Below are positions 1-9,428 of a stretch of DNA of 64,000 nt, in pieces. The translations under genes were made by a program, and so were the position numbers. How positions within the stretch are numbered: position 1 is the first letter of the stretch; each line of letters starts with the position of its first letter. Location: positions 3,532 to 67,531 of the forward strand of contig DATGZN010000096.1 of the NCBI GenBank assembly GCA_035297145.1, in the 5' to 3' direction. The notes under the pieces are model-generated. The model worked only from the letters and a program-made list of their open reading frames with translations. It had not been told where the DNA came from and did no database searches. This stretch comes from QHXW01 sp035297145. GTDB lineage: Bacteria; Acidobacteriota; Terriglobia; Bryobacterales; Bryobacteraceae.

Positions 1-1
1 C

Positions 2-88
2 GAGGACCACACGCAGCAGGTGTTGCGGCCAGAGGGCGGGCGGCGTGTGCCGGGCCTATCCGAGGGCGAGCGTCCGGCGCCGGCCTAG
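2..88 (+). CDS. 3' end of an unidentified gene (partial)
   Basis: An open frame enters from the left edge and ends at a TAG at 86-88, giving a 28-residue C-terminal tail rich in Arg, Gly and Pro. The next gene, ferrochelatase, starts 27 bases later on the same strand, so the two may be co-transcribed. The tail carries no motif I recognise, and the frame could also be a chance opening in GC-rich DNA. Confidence 0.35.
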   Translation, partial: EDHTQQVLRPEGGRRVPGLSEGERPAPA

Positions 89-115
89 AAGCAGGTTTCA
101 GGCGCCAGGTTCCAG

Positions 116-1117
116 GTGTCAGGGAAAGTCGATGCGCTTCTTCTGATTGCATTTGGCGGGCCGGAACAGCCCGCCGATGTCCTTCCCTTTCTCGAGAATG
201 TGCTGCGGGGACGAAATGTGCCGCGCGAGCGCATGCTCGAGGTCGCTGAACACTACTATCATTTCGGCGGTGTCAGTCCCATCAACGGCCAGATGCGCGA
301 GCTGGTTCCGCTCGTTGAGGCTGAATTGCGCGAGCACGGGCCACGGCTGCCGGTCTATTGGGGGAATCGTAACTGGCATCCTATGCTGGCCGATACCGTC
401 CGCAAGATGCGCGACGACGGCGTGAAGCACGCGCTGGCGTTTGTGATGTCGGCGTACAGCTCGTACTCCGGGTGCCGTCAATATCTGGACGATATTGCGC
501 GAGCTCGCGAGGCCGTTGGGCCGGGCGCGCCGGAGATCGAAAAGCTACGCCTGTTTTTCAATCACCCAGGATTCATCGAGCCGATGACGGAGCACGTGCG
601 CAACGCGCTCCGGCAGCTTCCCTCCGCGGCGTTAGTTTACACCGCGCACAGTGTTCCGCTTTCCATGGCGGCGAGTTCCCGGTATGAGGTGCAATTGCAG
701 GAGGCTTGCCGTCTGGTGTCGGAGCGCGTGGGGCGCGACGAATGGCGACTGGTGTATCAGAGCCGCAGCGGACCGCCCTCTCAGCCGTGGCTCGGTCCGG
801 ATATCGGTGACTGCCTGCGCGAACTGCACGCTGGTGGTGTGCGCGAGGTGGTGATCGCACCCGTCGGGTTCATCTCCGACCATATGGAAGTGCTGTACGA
901 TCTCGATACCGAAGCGCGCGGGCTATGCGAAGAGTTGGGCATGACCCTGGTGCGCGCGGCAACCGTCGGGAATCATCCGGCGTTCGTCAGCATGATTGCC
1001 GAGCTCGCGCGCGAGCGCGTGGGAGAGGCGGCACCGCGTTGGCTTGGAAGTCTGGGCGCAAGCGCGGATGTCTGCCAGCCAGACTGCTGCGCTCCACCCA
1101 AAACCGTGAGGAAGTGA
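116..1117 (+). CDS. hemH: Ferrochelatase (protoporphyrin or coproporphyrin type)
   Basis: This 333-residue protein inserts Fe2+ into a porphyrin in the last steps of haem synthesis. It reads from a GTG start. Family features are the N-terminal LLLIAFGGPE strand, the catalytic His178 in TAHSVP, the QSRSGPPSQPWLGPDI segment (215-230) and GFISDHMEVLYDLD with Asp255, His256 and Glu258. The C-terminus has a cysteine cluster, Cys320, Cys324 and Cys325, in a short tail; some ferrochelatases carry a [2Fe-2S] cluster near their C-terminus, but the spacing here cannot prove one. A HemQ-family gene lies 10 kb away, so the coproporphyrin-dependent route is possible. The substrate cannot be told from sequence alone. 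Confidence 0.95.
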   Translation: MSGKVDALLLIAFGGPEQPADVLPFLENVLRGRNVPRERMLEVAEHYYHFGGVSPINGQMRELVPLVEAELREHGPRLPVYWGNRNWHPMLADTVRKMRDDGVKHALAFVMSAYSSYSGCRQYLDDIARAREAVGPGAPEIEKLRLFFNHPGFIEPMTEHVRNALRQLPSAALVYTAHSVPLSMAASSRYEVQLQEACRLVSERVGRDEWRLVYQSRSGPPSQPWLGPDIGDCLRELHAGGVREVVIAPVGFISDHMEVLYDLDTEARGLCEELGMTLVRAATVGNHPAFVSMIAELARERVGEAAPRWLGSLGASADVCQPDCCAPPKTVRK

Positions 1118-1127
1118 AAGACTGGCC

Positions 1128-1625
1128 TTATTTCTTAAACAACGCGTCGAACGCGGTGCGGGCGTCGCTGGAGTTGCGCGAGCCCTGAGAGTTGTTGTTG
1201 ACGGGAGTGACGGTAGGCGGCGGGGCGGCTGGTGAGGAGTCGCGGGCTACGGTGACTCGCGGCGCGAACAGCGTGCATTCGTTGGCCTTGTCCTTCACGG
1301 GAATGCGCACGGGAATCGGTTTCAGGCATTGAAAACGTGTCGACGGCTCGAAATGCGCGCACTGCTTACAGCAGTGCAGGGCGGCGGCGCACTTTGGACA
1401 GTTGCCGTTGAAGTCGGTTCCATTGGGAAGTTGCGTAGCGCAGTTGTAGCACCGGGACGCGGTCACAGACTGGACCAGGCGGGGGAGCCGCGGGCCGGTT
1501 ACATCGATGGGGGGACGCGGGCCCTGTGGCTGTCTGGGCCGATCGTCGCCGTTGCGTTCGGAACGAGGTTCCGGACGGTTGGTATCCTGGTAGCCCCGCT
1601 GACGGTACTTGCGATCACTATCCAT
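1128..1625 (-). CDS. Cysteine-rich zinc-ribbon-like protein, unknown function
   Basis: The 165-residue protein has three parts. A basic, proline-rich N-terminus covers about residues 1-45. A central block has cysteine pairs CYNC, CPKC and CCKQC followed by two single Cys, suggesting one or two zinc ribbons. The Ser/Pro/Asn-rich tail ends in FDALFKK. There is no signal peptide, so it is probably cytoplasmic. It lies 47 bases downstream of the GMC oxidoreductase on the same strand and converges with hemH. I know of no assigned function; a nucleic-acid or protein-binding role would be inference only. Confidence 0.7.
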   Translation of the reverse strand: MDSDRKYRQRGYQDTNRPEPRSERNGDDRPRQPQGPRPPIDVTGPRLPRLVQSVTASRCYNCATQLPNGTDFNGNCPKCAAALHCCKQCAHFEPSTRFQCLKPIPVRIPVKDKANECTLFAPRVTVARDSSPAAPPPTVTPVNNNSQGSRNSSDARTAFDALFKK

Positions 1626-1672
1626 GGGGAAATTGAGTTTTGCTCCTTGAGGCTGCTTGCTGGGCGCGTTCT

Positions 1673-3421
1673 TTACGCTAAATCACCCGGGTGTTTCAGA
1701 AACTTTTCGACCACCGCGTCGGCCGTTCGATATGTGAGAGCTACCGCAGTCAACGTAGGGTTACCGGAGGGGTTCTGCGGGAAGGCCGAGGCGCCAAGCA
1801 CAAACAGGTTCGCAACCCGCCAATGCTGCAAGTACCTATTTACCACAGATTGGGTCTCGTTTGCACCTACAATCGTACCACCCTGTACGTGAGTGCCCTG
1901 GTACCTGGTGGCATCATAGCGTTTCAGGCCGGTAAATGGGGCGGTTTCGACGGCCCCCAGGGCCTTGGCGATTTCGAGGGCGCGGGGGGTGATATAGTCG
2001 ACCAGCCGCCGTTCGTTTTCGTGCCAATCCAGCGTCATACGCAGCAGCGGGTCGCCCCAGCGGTCCTTATAAACTGTGTCTAAATCCATATAGTTAGCGC
2101 GATACGCCAGGTGCTCGCCATAGAACCGAACCGAGCCCGTGCGGTCGTAAAAGTTCAGCGCCGCCTTCTTCCATTCTGAACCCCAGTTAGGCCCGTGGAC
2201 GCTGGGCGGCAAGGCGCCGAAATTGGCAATCGGCCGCGTTCCGTAGCAAACCGTATATAAAGCGCCACCGGTCACGAAGTCCAGGTGGGAGTGGTCCAAG
2301 GCGTCAAAATCCCCAATGGCAACGCCTGCCGAGCCCGCGCCCATGAAGCTGTTTAGTGGCTTGTCGAAGAAGACTGTGGCGGCGGGAACCGTGACTTGAT
2401 GCGTCAGGTTGGAACCGAGGGTGCCGCGGCCGGTGTCGGGATCGTATGGCTCGCCAATTCGGGAGAGCAGAAGCAAACGCGTGTTGTTCAAAGTCCAGGA
2501 CGCCAGGAACACCAGACCAGCAGGCTGAAGACACTCTTCGCCGCGGGCATCGGCATATTGGACACCCTGTGCCAGCCGTCCCTCGACCACGATGCGCCGC
2601 ACCCAGGCGCCCGTCCGCAACTCGAAATTGGGGTGGTGTGCCAGGATCGGCATCAGCGTATTGGTGGGCTGGGCTTTGGCGCCAACCATGCAGCCGAAGC
2701 GCTCGCAGTAACCGCAGAAGGAGCAGCCGGCGCGGCGGACGCCATCGGGATTGGTATAGGGCACGCTGGTGGTGGCGGCGGGCAGCGGAAAAGGGTGATA
2801 GCCGAGCGTTTGCGCGGCCTCGCGAAACAAAGCCGCGAGATGCGGCATTTTCATGGGCGGCGTGGGGTATTCGGACTGTCGCGGACCTTCGAAAACGTTG
2901 CCGCCATCGATCCTGCGACCGTTCAGATTTCCCGCTTTTCCGGAGATTCCCATCAAGCGTTCGGCGCGCTCGTAGTAAGGCTCGAGGTCGCCGTAGGTGA
3001 TGGGCCAGTCGCGAACCGTGCAATCTTCCGGCAGCCGGCTGTGGCCGTACTTTTCGACAATGTGGGAGAGACGGCGAAAATCGTGCGGGTAGTAGCGGTA
3101 CGAAATGCCGCTCCAATGCTCGCCCGAGCCCCCCACACCGGTTCCAGGAAGAAATGAGCCGTACTGGCGGACGGGGAGCGCGCGATCGCGCGGTGCGTGC
3201 CGAAAGGTCACCGTCTCGTCGCGGATGGGCTGCATCATACGTAGACGAACAGCGTAGTCGAGCTCATCCATGTTGTCGAGATAATCGCGCGTCTCGCGCG
3301 GGCCACCGCGTTCGAGCACGAGAATCTTCAGTCCGGTGCGTGTGGCGAGCTCCTTCGCCATGGTCAGGCCGGTCCAGCCTGCGCCGATGATGGCGACATC
3401 GACCGCCGGAAGTTTCTTCAC
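1673..3421 (-). CDS. GMC-family FAD oxidoreductase (gluconate 2-dehydrogenase flavoprotein-like)
   Basis: This 582-residue flavoprotein oxidises an alcohol or sugar-acid hydroxyl using FAD. The dinucleotide-binding motif GAGWTG is at 13-18. The C-terminal region has the GMC pattern with HVQGG and a closing segment ending in NPTLTAVAL. A Cys-rich stretch (CSFCGYCERFGC) is typical of the gluconate-dehydrogenase branch. It overlaps by 4 bases the gene for its likely partner, a subunit-3-like protein with a twin-arginine signal, so the pair is probably translated together and exported as a complex. The cytochrome c subunit of classical gluconate dehydrogenases is not present nearby. The substrate is unknown. 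Confidence 0.88.
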   Translation of the reverse strand: MKKLPAVDVAIIGAGWTGLTMAKELATRTGLKILVLERGGPRETRDYLDNMDELDYAVRLRMMQPIRDETVTFRHAPRDRALPVRQYGSFLPGTGVGGSGEHWSGISYRYYPHDFRRLSHIVEKYGHSRLPEDCTVRDWPITYGDLEPYYERAERLMGISGKAGNLNGRRIDGGNVFEGPRQSEYPTPPMKMPHLAALFREAAQTLGYHPFPLPAATTSVPYTNPDGVRRAGCSFCGYCERFGCMVGAKAQPTNTLMPILAHHPNFELRTGAWVRRIVVEGRLAQGVQYADARGEECLQPAGLVFLASWTLNNTRLLLLSRIGEPYDPDTGRGTLGSNLTHQVTVPAATVFFDKPLNSFMGAGSAGVAIGDFDALDHSHLDFVTGGALYTVCYGTRPIANFGALPPSVHGPNWGSEWKKAALNFYDRTGSVRFYGEHLAYRANYMDLDTVYKDRWGDPLLRMTLDWHENERRLVDYITPRALEIAKALGAVETAPFTGLKRYDATRYQGTHVQGGTIVGANETQSVVNRYLQHWRVANLFVLGASAFPQNPSGNPTLTAVALTYRTADAVVEKFLKHPGDLA

Positions 3422-4089
3422 GGTTCAGTGTCCTCTCCAGGGCGGACGGGATGGCCGAGAATCTGAGCAAGGCTTGAGGGCTTGGGCCGGAACGGGGTGC
3501 CGTAGTGCTGGTCGATATCATCGAAATAGCTCATGTGCGGGCCAGGGAAACCGATGAGCTGCCAGCCGATCAAGTCTCTATTGCCGCCGTGCATGGGGTC
3601 GCAAAATATGCCTTCGATGGTGTGGGTGCGGAGGAGCGAGAAAAACGGCGTGTGCTCGATCTGGTGCAGTTTTGCATCCTGTTCGGCAGATGTCAGAAGG
3701 TGAAAACGGCCCAGAGTTTTCAGTCCTGCCCGGTAGAGCTCGCGCGGGGTTTCCTTTCCTTGCCAACCCTGCTCGGGGACGCCTTGCTCAAACGGCGGTT
3801 GCGTGTAGCGGTATTGGTCGCGGCCATAAGCGGAGGCGAGCTGGCGATCAATATAGATAACGACGCCGGCTTCGTTCGCGCCTGGGCCGGATGCATCGCT
3901 GGGAAAGATGCGCGCGGCTGCGGCGGCTATAGTGAGAGCTTCCTCTTCGGTGAAGAAGCGGAGCGGGAGTTTGAGCGTGCCGGCTTGCGCGTGAACGCGA
4001 AAAGGTCTGCGATCGAGGGTGTAGACGAGCAGGCCGCCGAGGGTGGTAGCCGAGAGATTTAAGAAATGGCGGCGGGAGCGGCGGGACAT
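3418..4089 (-). CDS. Gluconate 2-dehydrogenase subunit 3-like protein, Tat-exported
   Basis: The 223-residue protein begins MSRRSRRHFLNLSATTLGG, a twin-arginine signal with Arg6-Arg7 followed by a hydrophobic stretch. The mature part has the subunit-3 features FFTEEEALTIAAAAARIFPSD and, near the end, FCDPMHGGNRDLIGWQLIGFPG. In this family the small subunit chaperones the GMC flavoprotein and carries it through the Tat system. The 4-base overlap with the GMC gene downstream supports this pairing. It would act in the periplasm or at the inner membrane. Confidence 0.87.
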   Translation of the reverse strand: MSRRSRRHFLNLSATTLGGLLVYTLDRRPFRVHAQAGTLKLPLRFFTEEEALTIAAAAARIFPSDASGPGANEAGVVIYIDRQLASAYGRDQYRYTQPPFEQGVPEQGWQGKETPRELYRAGLKTLGRFHLLTSAEQDAKLHQIEHTPFFSLLRTHTIEGIFCDPMHGGNRDLIGWQLIGFPGPHMSYFDDIDQHYGTPFRPKPSSLAQILGHPVRPGEDTEP

Positions 4090-4104
4090 AAGTGAAAAGC
4101 TATT

Positions 4105-4671
4105 CTAATCGTTCAGCGCGCGACTGAGCAGGTCATCGACGCCCAGTTGAGGCGCCCATTTCCGCAGATACTCCAGATCAAGGCGAGCACCCTGCATTTT
4201 GACGATACCGAGAACGTCCCGCCACTGCTGGTCTGAGACTTCACCTCCCGACCTGTGCCAGACGAGCTTGGAGAGAATGGAATCTTCCGCGCTGGCTACC
4301 TGAAATCGGACTTCCTCGTTCTCGACGGGAAATCTTCCGGGCTGCCGCCGGGCAAACTGAGCTTGCGTGTAGGCATCAGAAGGTGCGGGAAACAGGTCGA
4401 ACTTGTAGGCAGTCGCATAGTGGATCACATTGAACGCCCGCTTGCCGAGGATGGCTTCCCGCATCATGCCCGCATCCGCGTAAAAGTCTTTGGAAAGGGC
4501 GGCGGTAAGTGGGGCCACATGGCTCTCGCGCATATCCACCAACACATCGATATCCCGAGTCGCCCGTGCCACCCCGTGCACGGAGCTAGCCACTGAGCCG
4601 CTGACGAGGTAAGGAATGTCCAAGCGATCCAATGCGGCTAACAGCTCTTCAAACGCCCGCGCCGGTGTCAC
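4105..4671 (-). CDS. Nucleotidyltransferase-fold protein (AbiEii/MNT-like)
   Basis: The 188-residue protein has the nucleotidyltransferase core: GSVASSVHG with Gly25-Ser26, then RATRDIDVLVD with the metal-binding Asp40 and Asp42, and a later LFPAPSD strand. Such domains transfer an NMP to a protein, tRNA or small molecule, and many act as toxins. It overlaps by 4 bases an 89-residue gene upstream, the arrangement usual for toxin-antitoxin pairs. The target is unknown. The pair sits just behind hslU on the same strand and may share its transcript. Confidence 0.75.
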   Translation of the reverse strand: MTPARAFEELLAALDRLDIPYLVSGSVASSVHGVARATRDIDVLVDMRESHVAPLTAALSKDFYADAGMMREAILGKRAFNVIHYATAYKFDLFPAPSDAYTQAQFARRQPGRFPVENEEVRFQVASAEDSILSKLVWHRSGGEVSDQQWRDVLGIVKMQGARLDLEYLRKWAPQLGVDDLLSRALND

Positions 4672-4937
4672 GGAGTTGAGTGGCCTGGGTCCCAGCCGTA
4701 GACACGCATCATGGTACCGGGGTCATGAAACCGCGCGGCAGTTCTCAGGAACACTTCTCGTTCCCCGGCCTGCGGGTACATTTTGCGCACTCCGCACTCT
4801 GCCAGCCCCCACAGCATTTCGTTCATTTGAAAGACAGCGGTCATCTTCTCGGCCACAGTCATTCGCCGCTGAAGAGAAAGAAATACCTCGAGAGCCCGAG
4901 GATCGGTATCCCGGTAATAGTCGGCGAACCGCTGCAT
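4668..4937 (-). CDS. Small conserved protein paired with the nucleotidyltransferase
   Basis: This is an 89-residue, mostly helical protein with no signal peptide and no motif I can name. Its stop overlaps the start of the nucleotidyltransferase gene in an ATGA arrangement, and its start is 8 bases behind the hslU stop. The pairing suggests an antitoxin, a chaperone or a substrate-binding partner for the nucleotidyltransferase. That role is inferred from gene order alone. Confidence 0.65.
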   Translation of the reverse strand: MQRFADYYRDTDPRALEVFLSLQRRMTVAEKMTAVFQMNEMLWGLAECGVRKMYPQAGEREVFLRTAARFHDPGTMMRVYGWDPGHSTP

Positions 4938-4945
4938 GGCTGTCC

Positions 4946-6304
<1,359 letters not shown>

Positions 6305-6306
6305 GG

Positions 6307-6846
6307 CTACCCTAACTCCTCGTAAGTGATGCTGTCGTTGGTGTAGATGCAGATCTTGGCCGCGATCTGCATGGCCTGTTCCACCACGTGCTTGGCCGAC
6401 AGCTTGGTATTGCTCAGGAGCGCGGTGGCGGCGGCGAGCGCGAAAGGTCCGCCGGAGCCGATGGCGGCGACAGGCTCATCCGGCTCGATGACGTCGCCAT
6501 TGCCGCTCACCAGATACATGCTGTCCTTGTCGGCAACGAGCAGCAGCGCTTCCAGGTGGCGCAGCGCTTTGTCAGTCCTCCAGTCCTTGGCCAGCTCCAC
6601 CACCGAGCGCGCCAGGTTTCCATTGAACTGCTCGAGCTTGCCTTCAAAACGCGCGAACAGCGAGAAAGCGTCGGCAGTGGAGCCGGCAAAACCGGCGATA
6701 ATTTTGTCGTTGTAAAGGCGGCGGAGCTTCTTGGCGGAGCTTTTGAGCACTTCCTGGCCGAGCGTCACCTGGCCATCGCCCGCCATCACGACTTTGTTGT
6801 CACGACGGACGCAGATCACCGTCGTGGAACGAATGCGTTGCTTCAT
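6307..6846 (-). CDS. hslV: ATP-dependent protease peptidase subunit HslV
   Basis: This proteasome-beta-like threonine peptidase forms the HslVU complex. I chose the ATG at 6846 (179 residues) over an in-frame start at 6948, because the family begins just before the TTVICVRR strand. That leaves a short propeptide MKQRIRS before the probable catalytic Thr8. Further family signs are AGDGQVTLG, LYNDKIIAGFAGSTADAF, DWRTDKALRHLEALL and the C-terminal CIYTND. It lies directly upstream of hslU. Confidence 0.95.
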   Translation of the reverse strand: MKQRIRSTTVICVRRDNKVVMAGDGQVTLGQEVLKSSAKKLRRLYNDKIIAGFAGSTADAFSLFARFEGKLEQFNGNLARSVVELAKDWRTDKALRHLEALLLVADKDSMYLVSGNGDVIEPDEPVAAIGSGGPFALAAATALLSNTKLSAKHVVEQAMQIAAKICIYTNDSITYEELG

Positions 6847-6984
6847 TTGTGTGTCGATTTCATTGTGGCACAGGGTTCTGAGCGGTGGTGTTCTAGTGGC
6901 CCGTCGCAGTGAGTTCGTTAGCATGACGCAACCGCTCCCTTTGGTCACGGCTCAGTCTCTGGCGGACTCTGCTGCCCCCGACCA

Positions 6985-8517
6985 CTAGACGAATCGAACG
7001 TCGCTGCTCTTGGACACCATCGAATGCTTTTCGAACGCCGTCTGCTTATCGGGATAGTCGGTGCGGAAATGAGCGCCACGGCTTTCCTGACGTGCGAGTG
7101 CACAGCGCGCGATTAGCCACACGACGGTGTGGATATTCCGCAGACAGAACTCCGACAGACCGGCGTGCGGATTCGGCTCCAGACGATCGGTCTCCAGCAC
7201 TCTGCGTGCGTCATCCAGTTGATCGCCGGTGCGAATGATGCCGCATTTCCGCCAGGCAAGGCGGCGGATCTGCGCTTCGGTAGTGCAGGGGAATAGCGGC
7301 TCCGGAGGTTCGATCGCGGAGAAATTGGCAGAGCGCGCCCCGGATTCGCGCATGGACCGGCCGGCGCGCGCGCCGAACACCACACCTTCGAGCAGCGAAT
7401 TGCTGGCGAGGCGGTTGGCTCCATGCACGCCCGTGCAGGCCGCTTCGCCCGCGGCGTAGAGACCTTGCAGGCTGGTGCGGCCGTCGAGATCGGTGCGGAC
7501 GCCACCCATGGCATAGTGCGCGGCGGGATGCACCGGGGCGGGCTGTGTTGCCAGGTCGATTTCGTATTGCAGGCAGGTTTCGTAGATGCGGGGAAAACGA
7601 GAACGAATGAAATGTCCGCCGCGATGCCTGAGGTCGAGAAAGACGTGCGGCTCACCAGTGGCGCGCATTTCCGCGACGATGGCGCGCGCGACCACATCGC
7701 GCGGCGCCAGCTCTTCGAGGCGGTGATAACGGCGCATGAAGCGCTCGCCGCGCATGTTGAGGAGGCGGGCGCCCTCGCCGCGCAGCGCCTCCGACAACAG
7801 AAATCGCGGCGCGCCTTCGACGTGGAGAGCCGTGGGATGGAACTGCACGAATTCGATATCGCCGATTTCGGCTCCGGCGCGCCAAGCCATGGCCACGCCA
7901 TCGCCCGTCGCCACGTCGGGATTGGTGGTTTCGAGATAAACGCGGCCCAGGCCGCCGGTGGCCAGCAGAACCGCGCGTGCGAAGATCGAACGGCGTTCGT
8001 GCGCCATCTCATCGAACACCACCGCGCCGCACACCTCGCCGTTGCCGACTAGCAGGTCCGTAATGGCCGCGTAGCTTTGGAAATGGATGTTGGGTAGAGA
8101 CACGGCCTTCTGATAAAGCGTGCGCGCGATCTCACGGCCCGTGGAATCGCCATGTGCGTGTAAAATGCGCCGGCGGCTGTGCGCGCCTTCCTGCGTGAAG
8201 GCGAGTTTCGCACCCTCGCGATCGAACTCGGCGCCCCACTCGATGAGCTGCTGAATGGCCGGGGGACCTTCTTCAACGAGGGTGTGCACGGCGCTGCGAT
8301 CGCATAGCCCGTCCCCGGCGGCGATGGTGTCCTGCTCGTGCAGTTCGACTTCATCATCATCGCTCAACGCAACGGCGATGCCGCCCTGCGCATACTCCGA
8401 TGAGGACTCGCGCAGCGTGTCTTTGGCGATCACCAATACCTCGCCGGCCGCCGCCAACTCGATGGCCGCGCGCAATCCGGCTACGCCAGCGCCGACCACG
8501 AGGAAATCCGGATTCAT
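6985..8517 (-). CDS. nadB: L-aspartate oxidase
   Basis: This FAD enzyme converts L-aspartate to iminoaspartate, the first step of de novo NAD synthesis. The 510 residues carry the FAD motif GAGVAG at 9-14, SSEYAQGGIAVAL, the HSRRRILHAHGDSTGREI region, EFVQFHPTAL, HYAMGGVRTDLDGRTS and AGEAACTGVHGANRLASNSLLE. All of these are typical of NadB within the succinate dehydrogenase/fumarate reductase flavoprotein superfamily. nadA and nadC are not in the window. It precedes hslV on the same strand by about 140 bases. Confidence 0.95.
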   Translation of the reverse strand: MNPDFLVVGAGVAGLRAAIELAAAGEVLVIAKDTLRESSSEYAQGGIAVALSDDDEVELHEQDTIAAGDGLCDRSAVHTLVEEGPPAIQQLIEWGAEFDREGAKLAFTQEGAHSRRRILHAHGDSTGREIARTLYQKAVSLPNIHFQSYAAITDLLVGNGEVCGAVVFDEMAHERRSIFARAVLLATGGLGRVYLETTNPDVATGDGVAMAWRAGAEIGDIEFVQFHPTALHVEGAPRFLLSEALRGEGARLLNMRGERFMRRYHRLEELAPRDVVARAIVAEMRATGEPHVFLDLRHRGGHFIRSRFPRIYETCLQYEIDLATQPAPVHPAAHYAMGGVRTDLDGRTSLQGLYAAGEAACTGVHGANRLASNSLLEGVVFGARAGRSMRESGARSANFSAIEPPEPLFPCTTEAQIRRLAWRKCGIIRTGDQLDDARRVLETDRLEPNPHAGLSEFCLRNIHTVVWLIARCALARQESRGAHFRTDYPDKQTAFEKHSMVSKSSDVRFV

Positions 8518-8590
8518 TGGTTATTGCAATGGTAGCAGGCGGGATGACGATTCAACGCCGAGCCGCGGAGATCGCCGAGGACGTCGAAAC

Positions 8591-9397
8591 CTAGGCGCCG
8601 GGTTGCAATAGAGTCGCGAAACTCGATCCTGTTAGCGACTGGCCACCGTCGCAGACGAAAACTCCACCCGTTATGTACGCCGCGGCATCGCTTGAGAGAA
8701 AAAGCGCCAGATCGGCGATCTCGTCTTTGGTGGCGAAGCGGCGCAACGGGATGGATGCGGCGAGCTTGGCGTGGATTTCCTGGGTAGGCGCGAGACGGCG
8801 CATGCCTTCGGTATCGGCTACGGGTCCGGGCGAAATGACGTTCAAACGAACTCCCGCGCCACCCCATTCGATGGCCAGCGTCTTGATCAGAATGTCGATT
8901 CCAGCTTTGCCCGCGCACACGTGAGCTTGCAGCGGGATGGGACGAAAGGCGTGAGTGGCCGAGATGGCAATCACGGATGCTCCCGGTTTCCGCAGGTGCT
9001 CATAAGCGGCGCGGCAGGAATTGAACGTGCCGAGCAGATCAATATCAATCACAGCCTTGAAACCGTTGGCGGACATGCCGAGCGCGGGGGCTGGGAAGTT
9101 TCCGGCAGCGCCACAAAGCAAAATGTCGATTTCGCCGTACCGTTCGCGGGTCTTCTGCAACGCGCCGGCAAGAGCTTCGTAATTGCGCACGTCTGCCGCG
9201 AATCCCGAAGCTTCGCCACCGGCGTGCTGGATTCCAGCGGCGGCCCCGTCGAGCTTCTCCTGCGTGCGCCCGACCAGCGCCACCTTTGCACCCTGCTGCG
9301 CGAAACGCTCCGCGATGCGCAGGCAAATGCCGCTGCCGCCACCGGTGATAAACACGACTTTGCCGGTAAATAGGGAGTCACGAAAAACGGTGGTCAT
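8591..9397 (-). CDS. Short-chain dehydrogenase, 2,4-dienoyl-CoA reductase-like
   Basis: This is a 268-residue Rossmann-fold NAD(P)H oxidoreductase. The cofactor loop is GGGSGIC (19-25), with Cys replacing the usual last Gly. The stretch IDILLCGAAGNF and the late PGPVADTEGMRRL resemble peroxisomal-type 2,4-dienoyl-CoA reductase. The family's Lys is kept (Lys164 in HVCAGKAG), while the position four residues earlier, normally Tyr in classical SDRs, is Val. The same loss is known in dienoyl-CoA reductases. A role in beta-oxidation of unsaturated fatty acids is likely. There is no fatty-acid operon around it. Confidence 0.82.
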   Translation of the reverse strand: MTTVFRDSLFTGKVVFITGGGSGICLRIAERFAQQGAKVALVGRTQEKLDGAAAGIQHAGGEASGFAADVRNYEALAGALQKTRERYGEIDILLCGAAGNFPAPALGMSANGFKAVIDIDLLGTFNSCRAAYEHLRKPGASVIAISATHAFRPIPLQAHVCAGKAGIDILIKTLAIEWGGAGVRLNVISPGPVADTEGMRRLAPTQEIHAKLAASIPLRRFATKDEIADLALFLSSDAAAYITGGVFVCDGGQSLTGSSFATLLQPGA

Positions 9398-9428
9398 GAG
9401 AGGCCTCAGCCCAAGCTATTGTAGCTTG

